A stretch of DNA of 33,236 bases from Oscillibacter sp. Its GTDB lineage: Bacteria > Bacillota > Clostridia > Oscillospirales > Oscillospiraceae. Every line of letters begins with the position of its first letter. Within the stretch, counting starts at the first letter, position 1. The stretch covers positions 1 to 33,236 of the forward strand of contig JALCRR010000018.1 in the NCBI GenBank assembly GCA_022652815.1. Direction: 5' to 3'. The notes beneath the pieces were generated by a model. The model had not been told where the DNA came from, ran no database searches, and saw only the letters and a program-made list of their open reading frames with translations. Shown one piece after another: positions 22,958 through 31,841 of this stretch. The position numbers and the translations under genes were made by a program.

Positions 22958-23779
22958 ATGCAAAATGATTTGGAAGCAATTACCGTAAAGCTGGTAGAAG
23001 AATATTACAATAACTGCCCGCAGATGTTTTTTGACTATATGCATGATGACATTGTGTGGATAGGTCCCGGTATCCATCAATATATTTGCGGCAAGCGGAA
23101 CCTGGTTAGTGCTTTCTCAAAGGAAGAAAATACGCTGTCGTTTCGCACCTCACAAATGTTATCTAAAACGGTGAAAGGCGGGAACAATAACACCTGCGAG
23201 GTACTGCTGAGATTTGTGGTATACACCTATTATTCCGACGGAAGTATGCTTACGCATTATCAGCGGGTAACGTTCTTTTGGAGAAAGTGCAGGATAAACG
23301 GCGAGCTTACCTGGCGATATTCGCTCATTCATATATCAAATGGGATGGAAACAGATAGTCGTGATCATATTTACCCCCTGCACTTTAATGAATTTGAACA
23401 GAAACGCTTTCACCACAATTTTACAAACCTTGCAATGCAACAGAAGGAGCGCCTGATTGCCCGGGGCTTTGATGCCTGCACCTACTATATCGAATATGCG
23501 GACATCAGCCATATTTGTGCCGGCAAGGGCAAGCTGTGCTATATCCATACAAGAAATGGTGTGATTTGCGTCCGTTTGCTGTTAGACCAGCTCATAAAGC
23601 AGTTGCCGAAAGAATTTTACCGTCCGCACCGCAGCTATATTATAAATGTTCTCGAAATCGTAAAACTAACACGCAATCAAATCCAGCTAAAGAACGACGC
23701 ATCTATCCCAATCCCTCCAAAAAAACACAACCAAGTGGAGGCGGATATTGCGGAAATTTTAAGAGAAAAGACAAAATAG
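22958..23779 (+). CDS. LytTR-family regulator with NTF2/SnoaL-like N-terminal domain
   Basis: 273 residues. Residues ~1-140 resemble an NTF2/SnoaL-like alpha+beta fold (LVEEYYNNCPQMFFDYMHDDIVWIGPG...), with the helix-then-strand pattern and aromatic residues of small-molecule-binding members. The C-terminal ~100 residues form a LytTR DNA-binding domain (YIEYADISHI, FYRPHRSYIINVLEIVKL). There is no receiver domain. Start ATG 22958 follows GCGAGGAAA. Apparently intact, unlike its neighbours. Inference: a one-component regulator in which the NTF2-like pocket replaces phosphorylation as input. Targets might be nearby surface or kinase genes, but no repeated LytTR site was recognised. Confidence 0.8.
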   Translation: MQNDLEAITVKLVEEYYNNCPQMFFDYMHDDIVWIGPGIHQYICGKRNLVSAFSKEENTLSFRTSQMLSKTVKGGNNNTCEVLLRFVVYTYYSDGSMLTHYQRVTFFWRKCRINGELTWRYSLIHISNGMETDSRDHIYPLHFNEFEQKRFHHNFTNLAMQQKERLIARGFDACTYYIEYADISHICAGKGKLCYIHTRNGVICVRLLLDQLIKQLPKEFYRPHRSYIINVLEIVKLTRNQIQLKNDASIPIPPKKHNQVEADIAEILREKTK

Positions 23780-23800
23780 GATACGGTCATACGTTCTCCA

Positions 23801-23877
23801 CGGACACTGGTGTCCATTCAGACCATCGCCCAGCGCTACGGTGGCGCGCCCGCTGTTCGTCTGGGAGGACGCAGATG
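23801..23877 (+). pseudogene. Remnant of GHKL kinase G2-box region
   Basis: One frame reads LVSIQTIAQRYGGAP, the G2-box helix of GHKL histidine kinases (compare ASVRAIAERYGGEA in the gene just downstream). It has no upstream continuation and runs into a stop at ~23877. Apparently the tail end of a second, otherwise lost kinase gene, slightly frameshifted. Confidence 0.5.
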
Positions 23878-24722
23878 ATTTTTGGAAATATCTATGTGTG
23901 GTTCCGGGACTGTTCTGCGCCATCCACTATTTCCTCATTTGGGCTTATGGCGGCTTGTTCTCCAACAACCTTGGAAATGTGATTTTTTGGTGGTGGTCAA
24001 CACCGGCTCTACCTTTTGTCTCCTCGTATCTGGTGGCAAAGATGCTGGACGAGCGGATGCAGTTGATGTGATTGGAAACGGAGAACCAGCGACTTGCCAT
24101 GCAGACGGCGCAGTATGAAAGTCTGAAAGGACGCATGGAGGAAACGCGGCAGGCCCGGCATGATCTGCGTCAACACCTGCGCTTAATGCAGGCATATGTG
24201 GACACCGGAAACGTTTCGGCACTGCAGGAGTATCTGAAAGCCTACGGACAGTCTTTGCCTGTTGATACCGGCATCCGGTACTGCGAGAACACGGTGGCAG
24301 ATACCGTCGTGCGCTACTATGCGGAGCAGGCGCAGGCGCAGGGCGTATCCTTCTCCGCAAAGCTTGCTCTGCCGGAAGCGCTGCCTCTGCCGGAGCCGGA
24401 TTTGTGCGTGCTGCTGGGAAACCTGCTGGAAAATGCGCTGGAATCCTGCAAAAAGCACCTGGACGATTCGCCCTACATCCGCATGGGTGGCAAGCTGGTG
24501 GGTGCGCAGATGCTGACCATCATTGTGGACAACTGCCCTGCCGACGAGCCGAAGAGGGAACGGGAGAGACTGCTGTCCTCCAAGCGTCCCAGTGCCGGTA
24601 CCGGTACGGCGTCCGTCCGTGCCATTGCAGAGCGTTACGGCGGCGAGGCAAGGTTCAGTTGGAAAGACAAAGTATTCTCCGCCGAGGTGGTGCTGACGCT
24701 GCCGGAAAGTCATTTAAAATAG
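23841..24722 (+). pseudogene. GHKL-type sensor histidine kinase, interrupted by TGA and 5'-truncated
   Basis: One continuous frame with a single TGA at 24069-24071. The upstream part has two membrane segments (FWKYLCVVPGLFCAIHYFL; NVIFWWWSTPALPFVSSYLV). After the TGA come the dimerisation coil and H-box ARHDLRQHLRLMQ, the N-box LLGNLLENALESC and the G-box GTGTASVRAIAERYGG. AgrC-like kinases usually have six to seven helices, so the N-terminus is also missing. CGA to TGA would explain the stop. A restart at TTG 24072 or ATG 24108 could still make a soluble kinase core. It is followed by a perfect terminator. Confidence 0.78.
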
Positions 24723-24753
24723 AAATGCCAAAGGCAACGCCTTTGGCATTTCT
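24721..24753 (+). terminator. Perfect rho-independent terminator
   Basis: AGAAATGCCAAAGGC pairs perfectly with GCCTTTGGCATTTCT around AAC, overlapping the kinase stop codon; ATTTG follows. Confidence 0.85.
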
Positions 24754-24777
24754 ATTTGCGCATTCGAGCGCAAACCA

Positions 24778-24930
24778 ATGAGAACTCAAGTTCCAGGCCT
24801 CAAGAAGCAGGACGAGCTGACCCCCAGAAGCAAAACAGAAGCTATGCAAGAAGAAATTGATATGCTAAAGTCGGCCATCAAACTTCATAGCCATAGCCAG
24901 GAAATTACAGAACTGAAAAAAGCTCAGTAA
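24778..24930 (+). CDS. Possible small protein, unrecognised
   Basis: A 50-residue frame, charged and helical (QEEIDMLKSAIKLHSHSQEITELKKAQ at the end), with coil-like heptads. The frame is open upstream through the terminator hairpin, and no ribosome site precedes ATG 24778. It may be the tail of a decayed gene such as a transposase or recombinase. Not recognised. Confidence 0.25.
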   Translation: MRTQVPGLKKQDELTPRSKTEAMQEEIDMLKSAIKLHSHSQEITELKKAQ

Positions 24931-25010
24931 ATAGAGAATCTACATAGACGATGCCGCTATTGGGACACCTTCCGTAAAGAAGGCAGGCAATTCCAAGGGC
25001 AGTCTTGAGC

Positions 25011-25037
25011 AGGAGCCGGGGGTTTTCCCCGGCTCCT
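25011..25037 (-). terminator. GC-rich hairpin after SLH protein gene
   Basis: AGGAGCCGGGG pairs perfectly with CCCCGGCTCCT around 5 nt, 14 nt past the SLH gene stop. There is no clear U-tract on the minus strand, so it may stabilise the 3' end rather than terminate efficiently. Confidence 0.5.
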
Positions 25038-25050
25038 GTCGTTGCTTGGA

Positions 25051-27348
25051 TTACTTTGCAATCTTCTGTGCGTACCGCTTGACCATGGTGGCTACCTGTG
25101 CGCGGGTAGCGAGACCCTCGGGCAGTAACTTGCCATCGGAGCCGGCCACAATGCCGTTTTCAACCGCCCAGGCAAACGCTGCTTTGGCGTAATCCGCCAC
25201 AGCGCCCGCGTCGGAAAAGCCGTCCGAATTGCCGCTGGGCGTCGGAGATCCTGCCAAGCGCCACAGGAGCGTCACCAACTGCTGGCGGGAGAGCTTGCCA
25301 TTGGGGTTGCTACCGTCGGTGATGCCCTGCTCAGACGCCCAGCCCTTGGCGCGGTCAAACACGCCGCTGCCTTTGAGCGTCTGCCCGTCCAGACGTCCCA
25401 GCACCGTCCACAGCATCTCCCGGGTCATGGGGGCGTTGGGGGCAAAGGTGGTTTCCGAGGTTCCTGCAAACAGGTCGTGGGCCACCGCCCATTGCACCGC
25501 GTCATGGCACCATGCACCTTCTGCCACATCGGTAAAGGGCAGCGCCGCCAGCGGGACGAAATCGTCCAGAATTTCGATGGTGGCAGAGCCGCTGACAGGA
25601 AGGTTGATCTTACCGTCTGCATAGTCGCCCTTGACGGTTTTCTGCTTGCCATCGGGATCAGTAACCGTGACGGAAACGGTACCGCCTGTTTTGCCCAGAT
25701 CGGTGGGGATGGTGACGGTGACATGATTCTTCACAGTGGAGGGCACGGTGACGCTTGCGGCGGTGTTGCCGCTTGCATCGGTCTTGGTGACGGTGGTCAC
25801 GCCACTGACCTGCTTGTCGGTGGTGGCAACGCTGCCGTCCTTTTTCATTTCCGTCACCACGGTGGAGCCGTCGGGGTATTTGGTGGTCTCCGTGACAGTA
25901 CCGGTGGTCTTGTTGGTGACCGTGGTGGTGGAGGAACCGTCCTCGTTTTTAGTGGTCTCTGTGGTGGTGGCAGAGCCGGATGTGGTTCCGGAACTCTCTC
26001 CGCCCGTGCTGTTGCGACTCCAAACGGGGTACAGCGTTGCCGCTGCGTTTTCGGTCAGTGTGGTCACAGCACCTGTGCCGTCTGTGCTCTCACTGTCCGG
26101 TTTCCAGCCGATTTGGGTATAACCGGTCTTGGTTAAGGGATAGCTGGTGGAGACGGTATAGTCCACGCCATGGGTTTTCGTCTCCGCTGCGGGAACCGTT
26201 CCTTCGCCTGAACCTACATTGTAGGAGACGGCGTAGGTGGGCACCCAGACCGGGTACAGCGTGGCCACGGCGTTTGCTGTCAGTGTGGTCACGGCGCCTG
26301 TGCCGTCTGTGCTTTCACTGCCTGTTGTCCAGCCGATTTGGGTATAGCCGGTTTTGGTCAATGGATAGCTGGTGGAGACGGTATAGTCCTCACCATAGGT
26401 TTTTGTCCCCTCAGTTGGAACCGTTCCTTCGCCTGTGCCTGCATCGTAGGTGATGGCGTAGGTTTCCGGCGAGAAATTCAGATACTTGTAACTGGCGAGG
26501 TTAGCGGCCACATAGTCACTTGCACCTGCGCCATCATAGTTTGTTGCGTCGGCGGTGGCAGTATAGTATGCAGTGGGATAAGTCAAATCATTATTCACCG
26601 CTTTCGAATATCCCTGCACCGTCACTGTGCCCGCAGTGATTACAAACTGGCTGGCTTGTATACCATAACTATATAAATTCGAGGTCTCGCCTTTGGCTGT
26701 CACCGTGCCGCCGTTGACTGTAATTGCGCCATCGGAATACAGCCCATAGCTATATGCTATTGCTCCACTGGCATATGAGTACGAATTGCCACTCTTGGCA
26801 TTTACTTCAGCGTCCTGTATTGTGATGCTATTCGTTGCATAAACCCCATAGGAATATATATGACGTCCGCCATAACCGCTGTTTCTCGTTCCTCCGCCAA
26901 TAGCGTTGAGTGTACCGGAGCCGGTAATGTTGAGTGCGCCGGAGATATAAACACCGCTGCTTACGAATTCATAGGGATAGTTATCAGCCGCACTTGTAAC
27001 ACTATTTGTACCTTTCAAAATAATATGTAGACTGACCAAAGACTTTATAGCTATGAGTGGATTTTCGTCATCATTTTGATTTAATACCCCAACGTATGTA
27101 TAGTTGTGTAGCGTCAGGGTGGGGACGCTCTCCACAATCTCGAAATAGGCATAGCCGGTGGTCGCATCCGGTTGCGTTGTGGAAACAGCGGTGTCACCGC
27201 TGGCGAGATACTCGCCGCTTGCCATGGTCACGCCGCCCACCTGAATCGTAACCGGCGGTTCGTCTGCCGCCGCCGGAAGCACCAACAGGGTGCTGAGCAG
27301 AAGCAGCGTCAGAATCAGGCTGAGCAGTTGCTGTAATCGTTTTTTCAT
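25051..27348 (-). CDS. SLH-domain surface protein with InlB-type repeats
   Basis: 765 residues. A signal peptide (KKRLQQLLSLILTLLLLSTLLVLPAAA) is followed by a Ser/Thr/Tyr-rich region (~40-290) with repeated strand-turn units such as SITIQDAEVNAKSG and AITVNGGTVTAKGE, likely a beta-helix. Two copies of the Listeria-Bacteroides (InlB B-type) repeat lie at ~300-370 and ~375-445, each with TYAxxY...GEGTVP and YPLTKTGYTQIGW. A Thr-rich stretch follows (NEDGSSTTTVTNKTTGTVTETTK, two segments). Three SLH repeats close the C-terminus (DVAEGAWCHDAVQWAV; RAKGWASEQGITDG; YAKAAFAWAVENGI), anchoring it to cell-wall polymer. Start 27348 has AAAGGAGACG upstream. Last gene of the four-gene minus-strand operon, 13 nt after the glycosyltransferase. 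Confidence 0.92.
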   Translation of the reverse strand: MKKRLQQLLSLILTLLLLSTLLVLPAAADEPPVTIQVGGVTMASGEYLASGDTAVSTTQPDATTGYAYFEIVESVPTLTLHNYTYVGVLNQNDDENPLIAIKSLVSLHIILKGTNSVTSAADNYPYEFVSSGVYISGALNITGSGTLNAIGGGTRNSGYGGRHIYSYGVYATNSITIQDAEVNAKSGNSYSYASGAIAYSYGLYSDGAITVNGGTVTAKGETSNLYSYGIQASQFVITAGTVTVQGYSKAVNNDLTYPTAYYTATADATNYDGAGASDYVAANLASYKYLNFSPETYAITYDAGTGEGTVPTEGTKTYGEDYTVSTSYPLTKTGYTQIGWTTGSESTDGTGAVTTLTANAVATLYPVWVPTYAVSYNVGSGEGTVPAAETKTHGVDYTVSTSYPLTKTGYTQIGWKPDSESTDGTGAVTTLTENAAATLYPVWSRNSTGGESSGTTSGSATTTETTKNEDGSSTTTVTNKTTGTVTETTKYPDGSTVVTEMKKDGSVATTDKQVSGVTTVTKTDASGNTAASVTVPSTVKNHVTVTIPTDLGKTGGTVSVTVTDPDGKQKTVKGDYADGKINLPVSGSATIEILDDFVPLAALPFTDVAEGAWCHDAVQWAVAHDLFAGTSETTFAPNAPMTREMLWTVLGRLDGQTLKGSGVFDRAKGWASEQGITDGSNPNGKLSRQQLVTLLWRLAGSPTPSGNSDGFSDAGAVADYAKAAFAWAVENGIVAGSDGKLLPEGLATRAQVATMVKRYAQKIAK

Positions 27349-27361
27349 GATAACGTCTCCT

Positions 27362-28045
27362 TTAAAATAAGTACTTGATAATTACACGCAAATGGCGCAG
27401 ACCGTCCGGAATCGCGCGAAGGTGGGGCTGTGCGGTTTGTCGGTAATCTTGGCGCAAGTCTGTTGGCACCTGCACAATTTGCTGCTGGTTTTTCCCCGCC
27501 AGAAGAATCATCTCACTGGCAAACTCCATGCCTGTGCAGACACAGCCCAGCGACAAAAAGCGCTTGCGGTTCACGCCCCGCAGTCCGCAGTGAAAGTCGC
27601 GCACCTGACAGTGTCCGGCAATCCGCCCCAAAGCGGACAGAACAGGAACGCCAATATATCGGTGCGTCCATGGGAATGCACCGGGTTCAATCCGCCCGCC
27701 ATAGCGGTTTCCAATCACCAGATCTGCCCCGGTACGCAGGGACTCCAAAAGTCGCGGGATGTGGGACAGATCATAGCTGCCGTCCGAATCCGCCATGATC
27801 ACATAATCTCCTCGCGCTCGGGTAACGCCATGGCGCAAGGCGCTGCCATAGCCGCGCTGCGAAACGGTGACCACCCGCGCGCCATGGGCTGCAGCAATCT
27901 CCCGGGAACCGTCCTCAGAACCGTTGTCCGCCACCAGAACCTCGCCGTCAAGCGCGTTTGTTTTCAAAACGGCAAGCGCCTCGTCCGCGCAAAAACCGAT
28001 GGATTCCCTCTCGTTCAGACACGGCATTAAAATGGTCAGTTCCAT
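27362..28045 (-). CDS. Family 2 glycosyltransferase (dolichol-phosphate-mannose-synthase-like)
   Basis: 227 residues. MELTILMPCLNERESIGFC opens the GT-A fold, ADNGSEDGS is the nucleotide-sugar loop, and MADSDGSYDLSHIP carries the DxD motif. The central NRYGGRIEPGAFPWTHRYIG and FHCGLRGVNR blocks are typical of the DPM/undecaprenyl-phosphate glycosyltransferase branch. No C-terminal membrane pair is present, so it is soluble or peripheral. Its ATG overlaps the TAG of the upstream membrane protein gene (TAGATG), with GGAGGGG in front. Probably transfers a sugar to polyprenyl phosphate for glycosylation of a surface polymer or of the SLH protein encoded next. Confidence 0.92.
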   Translation of the reverse strand: MELTILMPCLNERESIGFCADEALAVLKTNALDGEVLVADNGSEDGSREIAAAHGARVVTVSQRGYGSALRHGVTRARGDYVIMADSDGSYDLSHIPRLLESLRTGADLVIGNRYGGRIEPGAFPWTHRYIGVPVLSALGRIAGHCQVRDFHCGLRGVNRKRFLSLGCVCTGMEFASEMILLAGKNQQQIVQVPTDLRQDYRQTAQPHLRAIPDGLRHLRVIIKYLF

Positions 28046-29353
28046 CTATCCCCTCCTCCGTTTTTCCGGCTTGCACCTTTTCTTTGAAAACTGCCGAAAA
28101 TCAGTGGTCTGGGAAACGATCACGCTCAGCGCCACAATGCTGATGAACAGACAGCGGAAGGTGAAAAACGGATGCAGCGCACTGTGATTACTCAATAGCA
28201 CATAGCGTGCAAAGGGCAGCAGCAACAGCAGATACAGGGGAATCAAACCGATCTGCGGTTTTTTTCGGAACAAAAACCACAGGCAAAAAAGCACTGCCAA
28301 AAGCCCGGCAAAGAGCAGCCGCACACCGCCTGCCTTGGTAGCCAGTGACATGGGAAACAGAAAATTCAAATTCGTGACGATGGAAATATCCATCCTTTGA
28401 AGAATGCTGTTTTCACCCCAGGAAAGGTCACCTACCATGCGAAATGCACCCTGTGACAGGGCGACGGCTCGCACGCTCTCGTCGCTCACCGCCGCTGCCA
28501 GCAGCCACTTGGCCAGAAAGGACAGCCCGTAGCCTCCAAGCCAGAACACACCGTATTTCACGGTTGCGCGGATGCCCGCCGGATTGGACGGCCTGTCAAT
28601 GCACAGAATGAGCAGCATGGGCAGCGCAAAGGTCAGAATCTCACAGGTGAGAAAATCAAAATAGCAGATACACGCACCTACAACCAGAAAAAACGCGGAG
28701 AAGTCCTTCTCCTTTTCGTAGCGCCATAATGTGTAGTCCGCTGCAGCGAACACCACCAGAAAGCAAGGCGCATACTCAAAGCAAAACGGCGTGACCCAGA
28801 GGGTACACAGCACAAGCGCCGCCGCCGAACCGATTGCAACCGCATAAAGCCTGCGGCGCAGCAGCAAAAGGTAATAAACCCCAAGCAATGCCAGCAATAA
28901 TATGCCGGAGAGAATCATCGCGCCTTGAAAGGGCATCACGCAAAGCAGCATCCGCAAAATTGCCGCCGTGCCGTGCCAATAGCGGCCGTAGCCAGTATTT
29001 GCCTGCGCACCACCCATCACGCTATCGGCAAAGCTGTCGGTCTGGCTGTCGTCCTCCGCCTGATAATAGTTTGCTTCCATGGCAGAGGAAAAAGGACGAT
29101 CCGGGTCAAAATGCCATGCAACATTCAGCCAAATGGCGTTGGAATAGTCATGAACGGCTGTGGCTTTCTCGCCCTCTATCAGTTCATATAGATTCTCCCG
29201 TCCCCGAAAGTATTCTGCGGCTGTCGTCATATTGTTTCTGACTGCAGACTGGGGAATTGCTGCTGACAGTGTCAAAAGGCCGCAAAAGCCCATCCAGAGT
29301 GCCAACAGCAAAACAAGATATTTGATATGGGTTTTGTGCATCAGGTTTCGCAT
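28046..29353 (-). CDS. Polytopic membrane protein, possible GT-C-like enzyme
   Basis: 435 residues with about ten predicted membrane helices and one large extracytoplasmic loop after helix 1 (~35-110) that contains FDPDRPFSSAMEANYYQ and an NTGYGRYWHG motif. This topology, with acidic residues in the first loop, resembles GT-C polyprenyl-phosphate-sugar glycosyltransferases or flippase-like proteins, but no specific family is recognised. ATG 29353 follows GAAAGGGG at 6 nt; the frame to 29383 overlaps the regulator stop and lacks a site. It is translationally coupled to the GT2 gene; together they could make and use a lipid-linked sugar. Confidence 0.75.
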   Translation of the reverse strand: MRNLMHKTHIKYLVLLLALWMGFCGLLTLSAAIPQSAVRNNMTTAAEYFRGRENLYELIEGEKATAVHDYSNAIWLNVAWHFDPDRPFSSAMEANYYQAEDDSQTDSFADSVMGGAQANTGYGRYWHGTAAILRMLLCVMPFQGAMILSGILLLALLGVYYLLLLRRRLYAVAIGSAAALVLCTLWVTPFCFEYAPCFLVVFAAADYTLWRYEKEKDFSAFFLVVGACICYFDFLTCEILTFALPMLLILCIDRPSNPAGIRATVKYGVFWLGGYGLSFLAKWLLAAAVSDESVRAVALSQGAFRMVGDLSWGENSILQRMDISIVTNLNFLFPMSLATKAGGVRLLFAGLLAVLFCLWFLFRKKPQIGLIPLYLLLLLPFARYVLLSNHSALHPFFTFRCLFISIVALSVIVSQTTDFRQFSKKRCKPEKRRRG

Positions 29354-29375
29354 ACGGCACCCCTTTCGTAAAAAG

Positions 29376-31736
29376 TCAGACAAGCCCCTGTTCCTCTGCC
29401 AGCTTCACGGCGGCGAGGCGTCCCTTGACTTCTAATTTCGTGTAGATATTGCCGGTGTGGGTTTTCACCGTGCCCATGCTGCTGTTTAAGAGCTTACAGA
29501 TTTCCGCATTGCTCATGCCCGCACACAGCAGTCGCAGCACATTTTTTTCCGTCTCGGTCAGGCCGTAATCATCCTTGCGGCGCTGTGCCAGAAATCGGGG
29601 ATAGTACAACGTCTGCTGCCGCGTGGCGGCCATCAGGTGACTGTAATACTCGCTGTCCTTGGGCAACTTCAGCTTTTGCAGCAGCTCAAAAATCCCCGCG
29701 CCCAAATCGGACACAATGCGGATAAACCCAAATTCCTCGCACCGGGTCAGTGCGTCCCGCAAGACGCTCTCCCAGTCGCCGCTGCCGCTGCGATATAGCA
29801 CGATCGCCCGCAGCAGCCGCGCTTCGATGTAGTTGTAGGTGCGTTTGTAGCGGGTGAAGTAGTCCTCCACCTGTGACAGAAGCGACAGCGCCTCCAGATT
29901 GCTTCCGTAGACGATATAGCCCTTCACCTTCATCAGGTACCGGTAGCGCTCCAAGATATAGAAATGCTCCAGCTCGTTGGGCGCGTCCTGTTTCATCCAG
30001 TTGTCTATGGCATTTTCGTCGCCGGAGAGCAGATTCAGCCAAAACAGGAACGCATCCACGTTTTTGAGAAGCTGCCACTTGCCTCGCGCCTCGGCCTGCT
30101 CACGAAACTGCTCCATCAGCTCGGTGGCGGTTTGCAGTCGGTTCTGGCAGACGAACATCCGGGCCATCAGGCCGTTTGCGGCAAAATTGACCTGCTGATA
30201 ATCCTCCTGATTGCCCGCTGCCTTGCCGGAGTTCAGCAGCATCAGGCTTTCCGTCAGATCGCTGTCCCAGCTCTTTTCAAACAGGCTTTCGCCCAGCGCC
30301 ACCTCCGGCATGCCCTTGACAAAGCTGCCGAACACGGCGTTGAGCACCGGGCGCATGGTTTTGTACATCAGCCGGTCTTTTTTGCTCCACTGGCAGAAGT
30401 CCATGCCGCCGTTCATAATGCCGGGCATATTGCCGGTGATGCTTACCCCTCGCAGATTCGCGCCCATTGCCGGGAGGCTCTTCAGCGTTTCCACCATGCG
30501 GCCCGATCCGCCATGCGGCAGGGTGATGGACAGAAACGCCAGCTTTTCGGCGGCGATTTTCTTCCGCCGGTCGCTCCTTGGCAGACTGTGCTCCAGCACT
30601 TTCAGCCGTTCGCGGTAACGCTCGCTCTCCTCCACCCGCATGGACAGGGAGTGGAGCAGCGCAATGGCGCAGAGCATTTCCGGCGACTGGCTGACCATGT
30701 CCTCGTCCAGCTCCAGATAGTATTGCTCCAAATCCACAAAATAAGCGTCGCCGGGGTGGCTGTTGGCGTTTTCCAGCAGCAACTCCGTGATTCGTTTCCG
30801 GTTGCCGGACAGATGGTAATAATACAGCGCTTTTGGCATGTCGCCCGTCAGGGCAAAATACAGCGCTGTATTGTCGTAGAGCTGTGTGCGATTTTCCTCG
30901 TCGCAGAGCTTTTTCTGCTTGTATTCCAGATAGCTGTGAACAATTTTCAGCATATGGTAGGTTTCGCCGTCGTCCTGAATCATGCCGCTGCTGTAATGCA
31001 GCGCTTCGTCTAAAAGAGCGCCGACGCTCTGGCGTCCGCAGACCATGCAGACCTCGCGCTCGGTAAAGGACTCCAAGTGCCCGATTTGCAGCAAAAACCG
31101 CTGCATGCCAGAGGACAAGCGATTCCACACGCACACATCGAAATAATCGTAGATATCTGTCATGCCCAGCTGCCATGCCTGTGGGGTCAGGCCTCCCACC
31201 TCCATAGCACGCCGTGCCACGCAGACAATTCCGACGCACCAGCCCCGAAATTCCTCTGTCAGCTTTTGCACGGCGGCCTTGCCGCAGGGAATCTCCCGCA
31301 GCGCCAGCACCTGCGCCGCCTCCTCGGCAGAAAGGGCAAGCTGTTGGTCGGAGTAGGCAGCCAGCTGTCCCGTCAGCGCAAAGGGCTTCAAAAAGGCGGG
31401 CAGCGCCGCCCGGCTCAGAAGATAAAACCGGGTGTCATAATTTGACTGCGTGATACAGTCGCCGACAAAGTTTTGCTCCTCATCTGCAAGCTCCTGAAAG
31501 TCATCCAAGGCGATATGGGGCACACCGTCGGAAACCGCCTGCTCCAGCTGCGATTGCCATTCTTCATCCAGAAGGGAAATGACCGGCGCGTCCGGGGCGC
31601 ACTGGGCAAAATACTGCGCAATCAGGGTGGTTTTCCCCCAGCCTGTGGGGGTATGGATCCAAATCAGCTTCTTCGTCCGCGCGTCGTGGGTCAGCGCATC
31701 CAAAAGTGCAGGGCGCGCAAGCAGTTTGTCATTCAA
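29376..31736 (-). CDS. MalT/LuxR-family ATP-dependent transcriptional regulator
   Basis: 786 residues. Walker A HTPTGWGKTT lies at 28-37, followed by VISLLDEEW and a HIALDDFQE Walker B-like segment near 76-84. The middle ~400 residues are helical, of TPR/MalT type. The C-terminal ~65 residues are a LuxR helix-turn-helix (LTETEKNVLRLLCAGMSNAEICKLL, in two parts, then VKTHTGNIYTKLEV). The start is TTG at 31736, with GGGGGTGA upstream; no in-frame ATG fits. Two TATAAT-like elements lie upstream on the minus strand. It heads the operon with membrane protein, GT2 and SLH genes, and probably controls it. Confidence 0.9.
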   Translation of the reverse strand: MNDKLLARPALLDALTHDARTKKLIWIHTPTGWGKTTLIAQYFAQCAPDAPVISLLDEEWQSQLEQAVSDGVPHIALDDFQELADEEQNFVGDCITQSNYDTRFYLLSRAALPAFLKPFALTGQLAAYSDQQLALSAEEAAQVLALREIPCGKAAVQKLTEEFRGWCVGIVCVARRAMEVGGLTPQAWQLGMTDIYDYFDVCVWNRLSSGMQRFLLQIGHLESFTEREVCMVCGRQSVGALLDEALHYSSGMIQDDGETYHMLKIVHSYLEYKQKKLCDEENRTQLYDNTALYFALTGDMPKALYYYHLSGNRKRITELLLENANSHPGDAYFVDLEQYYLELDEDMVSQSPEMLCAIALLHSLSMRVEESERYRERLKVLEHSLPRSDRRKKIAAEKLAFLSITLPHGGSGRMVETLKSLPAMGANLRGVSITGNMPGIMNGGMDFCQWSKKDRLMYKTMRPVLNAVFGSFVKGMPEVALGESLFEKSWDSDLTESLMLLNSGKAAGNQEDYQQVNFAANGLMARMFVCQNRLQTATELMEQFREQAEARGKWQLLKNVDAFLFWLNLLSGDENAIDNWMKQDAPNELEHFYILERYRYLMKVKGYIVYGSNLEALSLLSQVEDYFTRYKRTYNYIEARLLRAIVLYRSGSGDWESVLRDALTRCEEFGFIRIVSDLGAGIFELLQKLKLPKDSEYYSHLMAATRQQTLYYPRFLAQRRKDDYGLTETEKNVLRLLCAGMSNAEICKLLNSSMGTVKTHTGNIYTKLEVKGRLAAVKLAEEQGLV

Positions 31737-31821
31737 AAATCTTCACCCCCATGGTTTTCCTTACAACCGCATTATACGATCCATTATATTTTTTAAGTTT
31801 ACCACATTAGATTTTACTTGT

Positions 31822-31841
31822 AATCAGACCAAAGTCTGATT
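31822..31841. repeat. Perfect 8-bp inverted repeat upstream of LuxR gene
   Basis: AATCAGAC-CAAA-GTCTGATT followed by TTTATTTG on the plus strand. As there is no plus-strand gene to end here, it may be an operator for the minus-strand regulator promoter, about 90 nt upstream of its start codon, rather than a terminator. Confidence 0.45.

Noticed and set aside
9007..24071. Stop-codon recoding (TAG in orfB, TGA in kinase) as a genetic-code variant
   Set aside because: Many intact genes in the window end in TAG or TGA, and only two genes, both dispensable, have internal stops. Point mutations explain them better.
26000..26460. Tandem DNA repeat resembling a CRISPR or satellite
   Set aside because: The near-identical ~200-bp copies encode the two InlB-type protein repeats of the SLH protein. 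There are no short repeats with unique spacers.
29964..31013. 349-residue plus-strand frame inside the LuxR regulator gene
   Set aside because: Shadow of the MalT-like gene. No start signal, His/Gln-rich composition typical of antisense frames.
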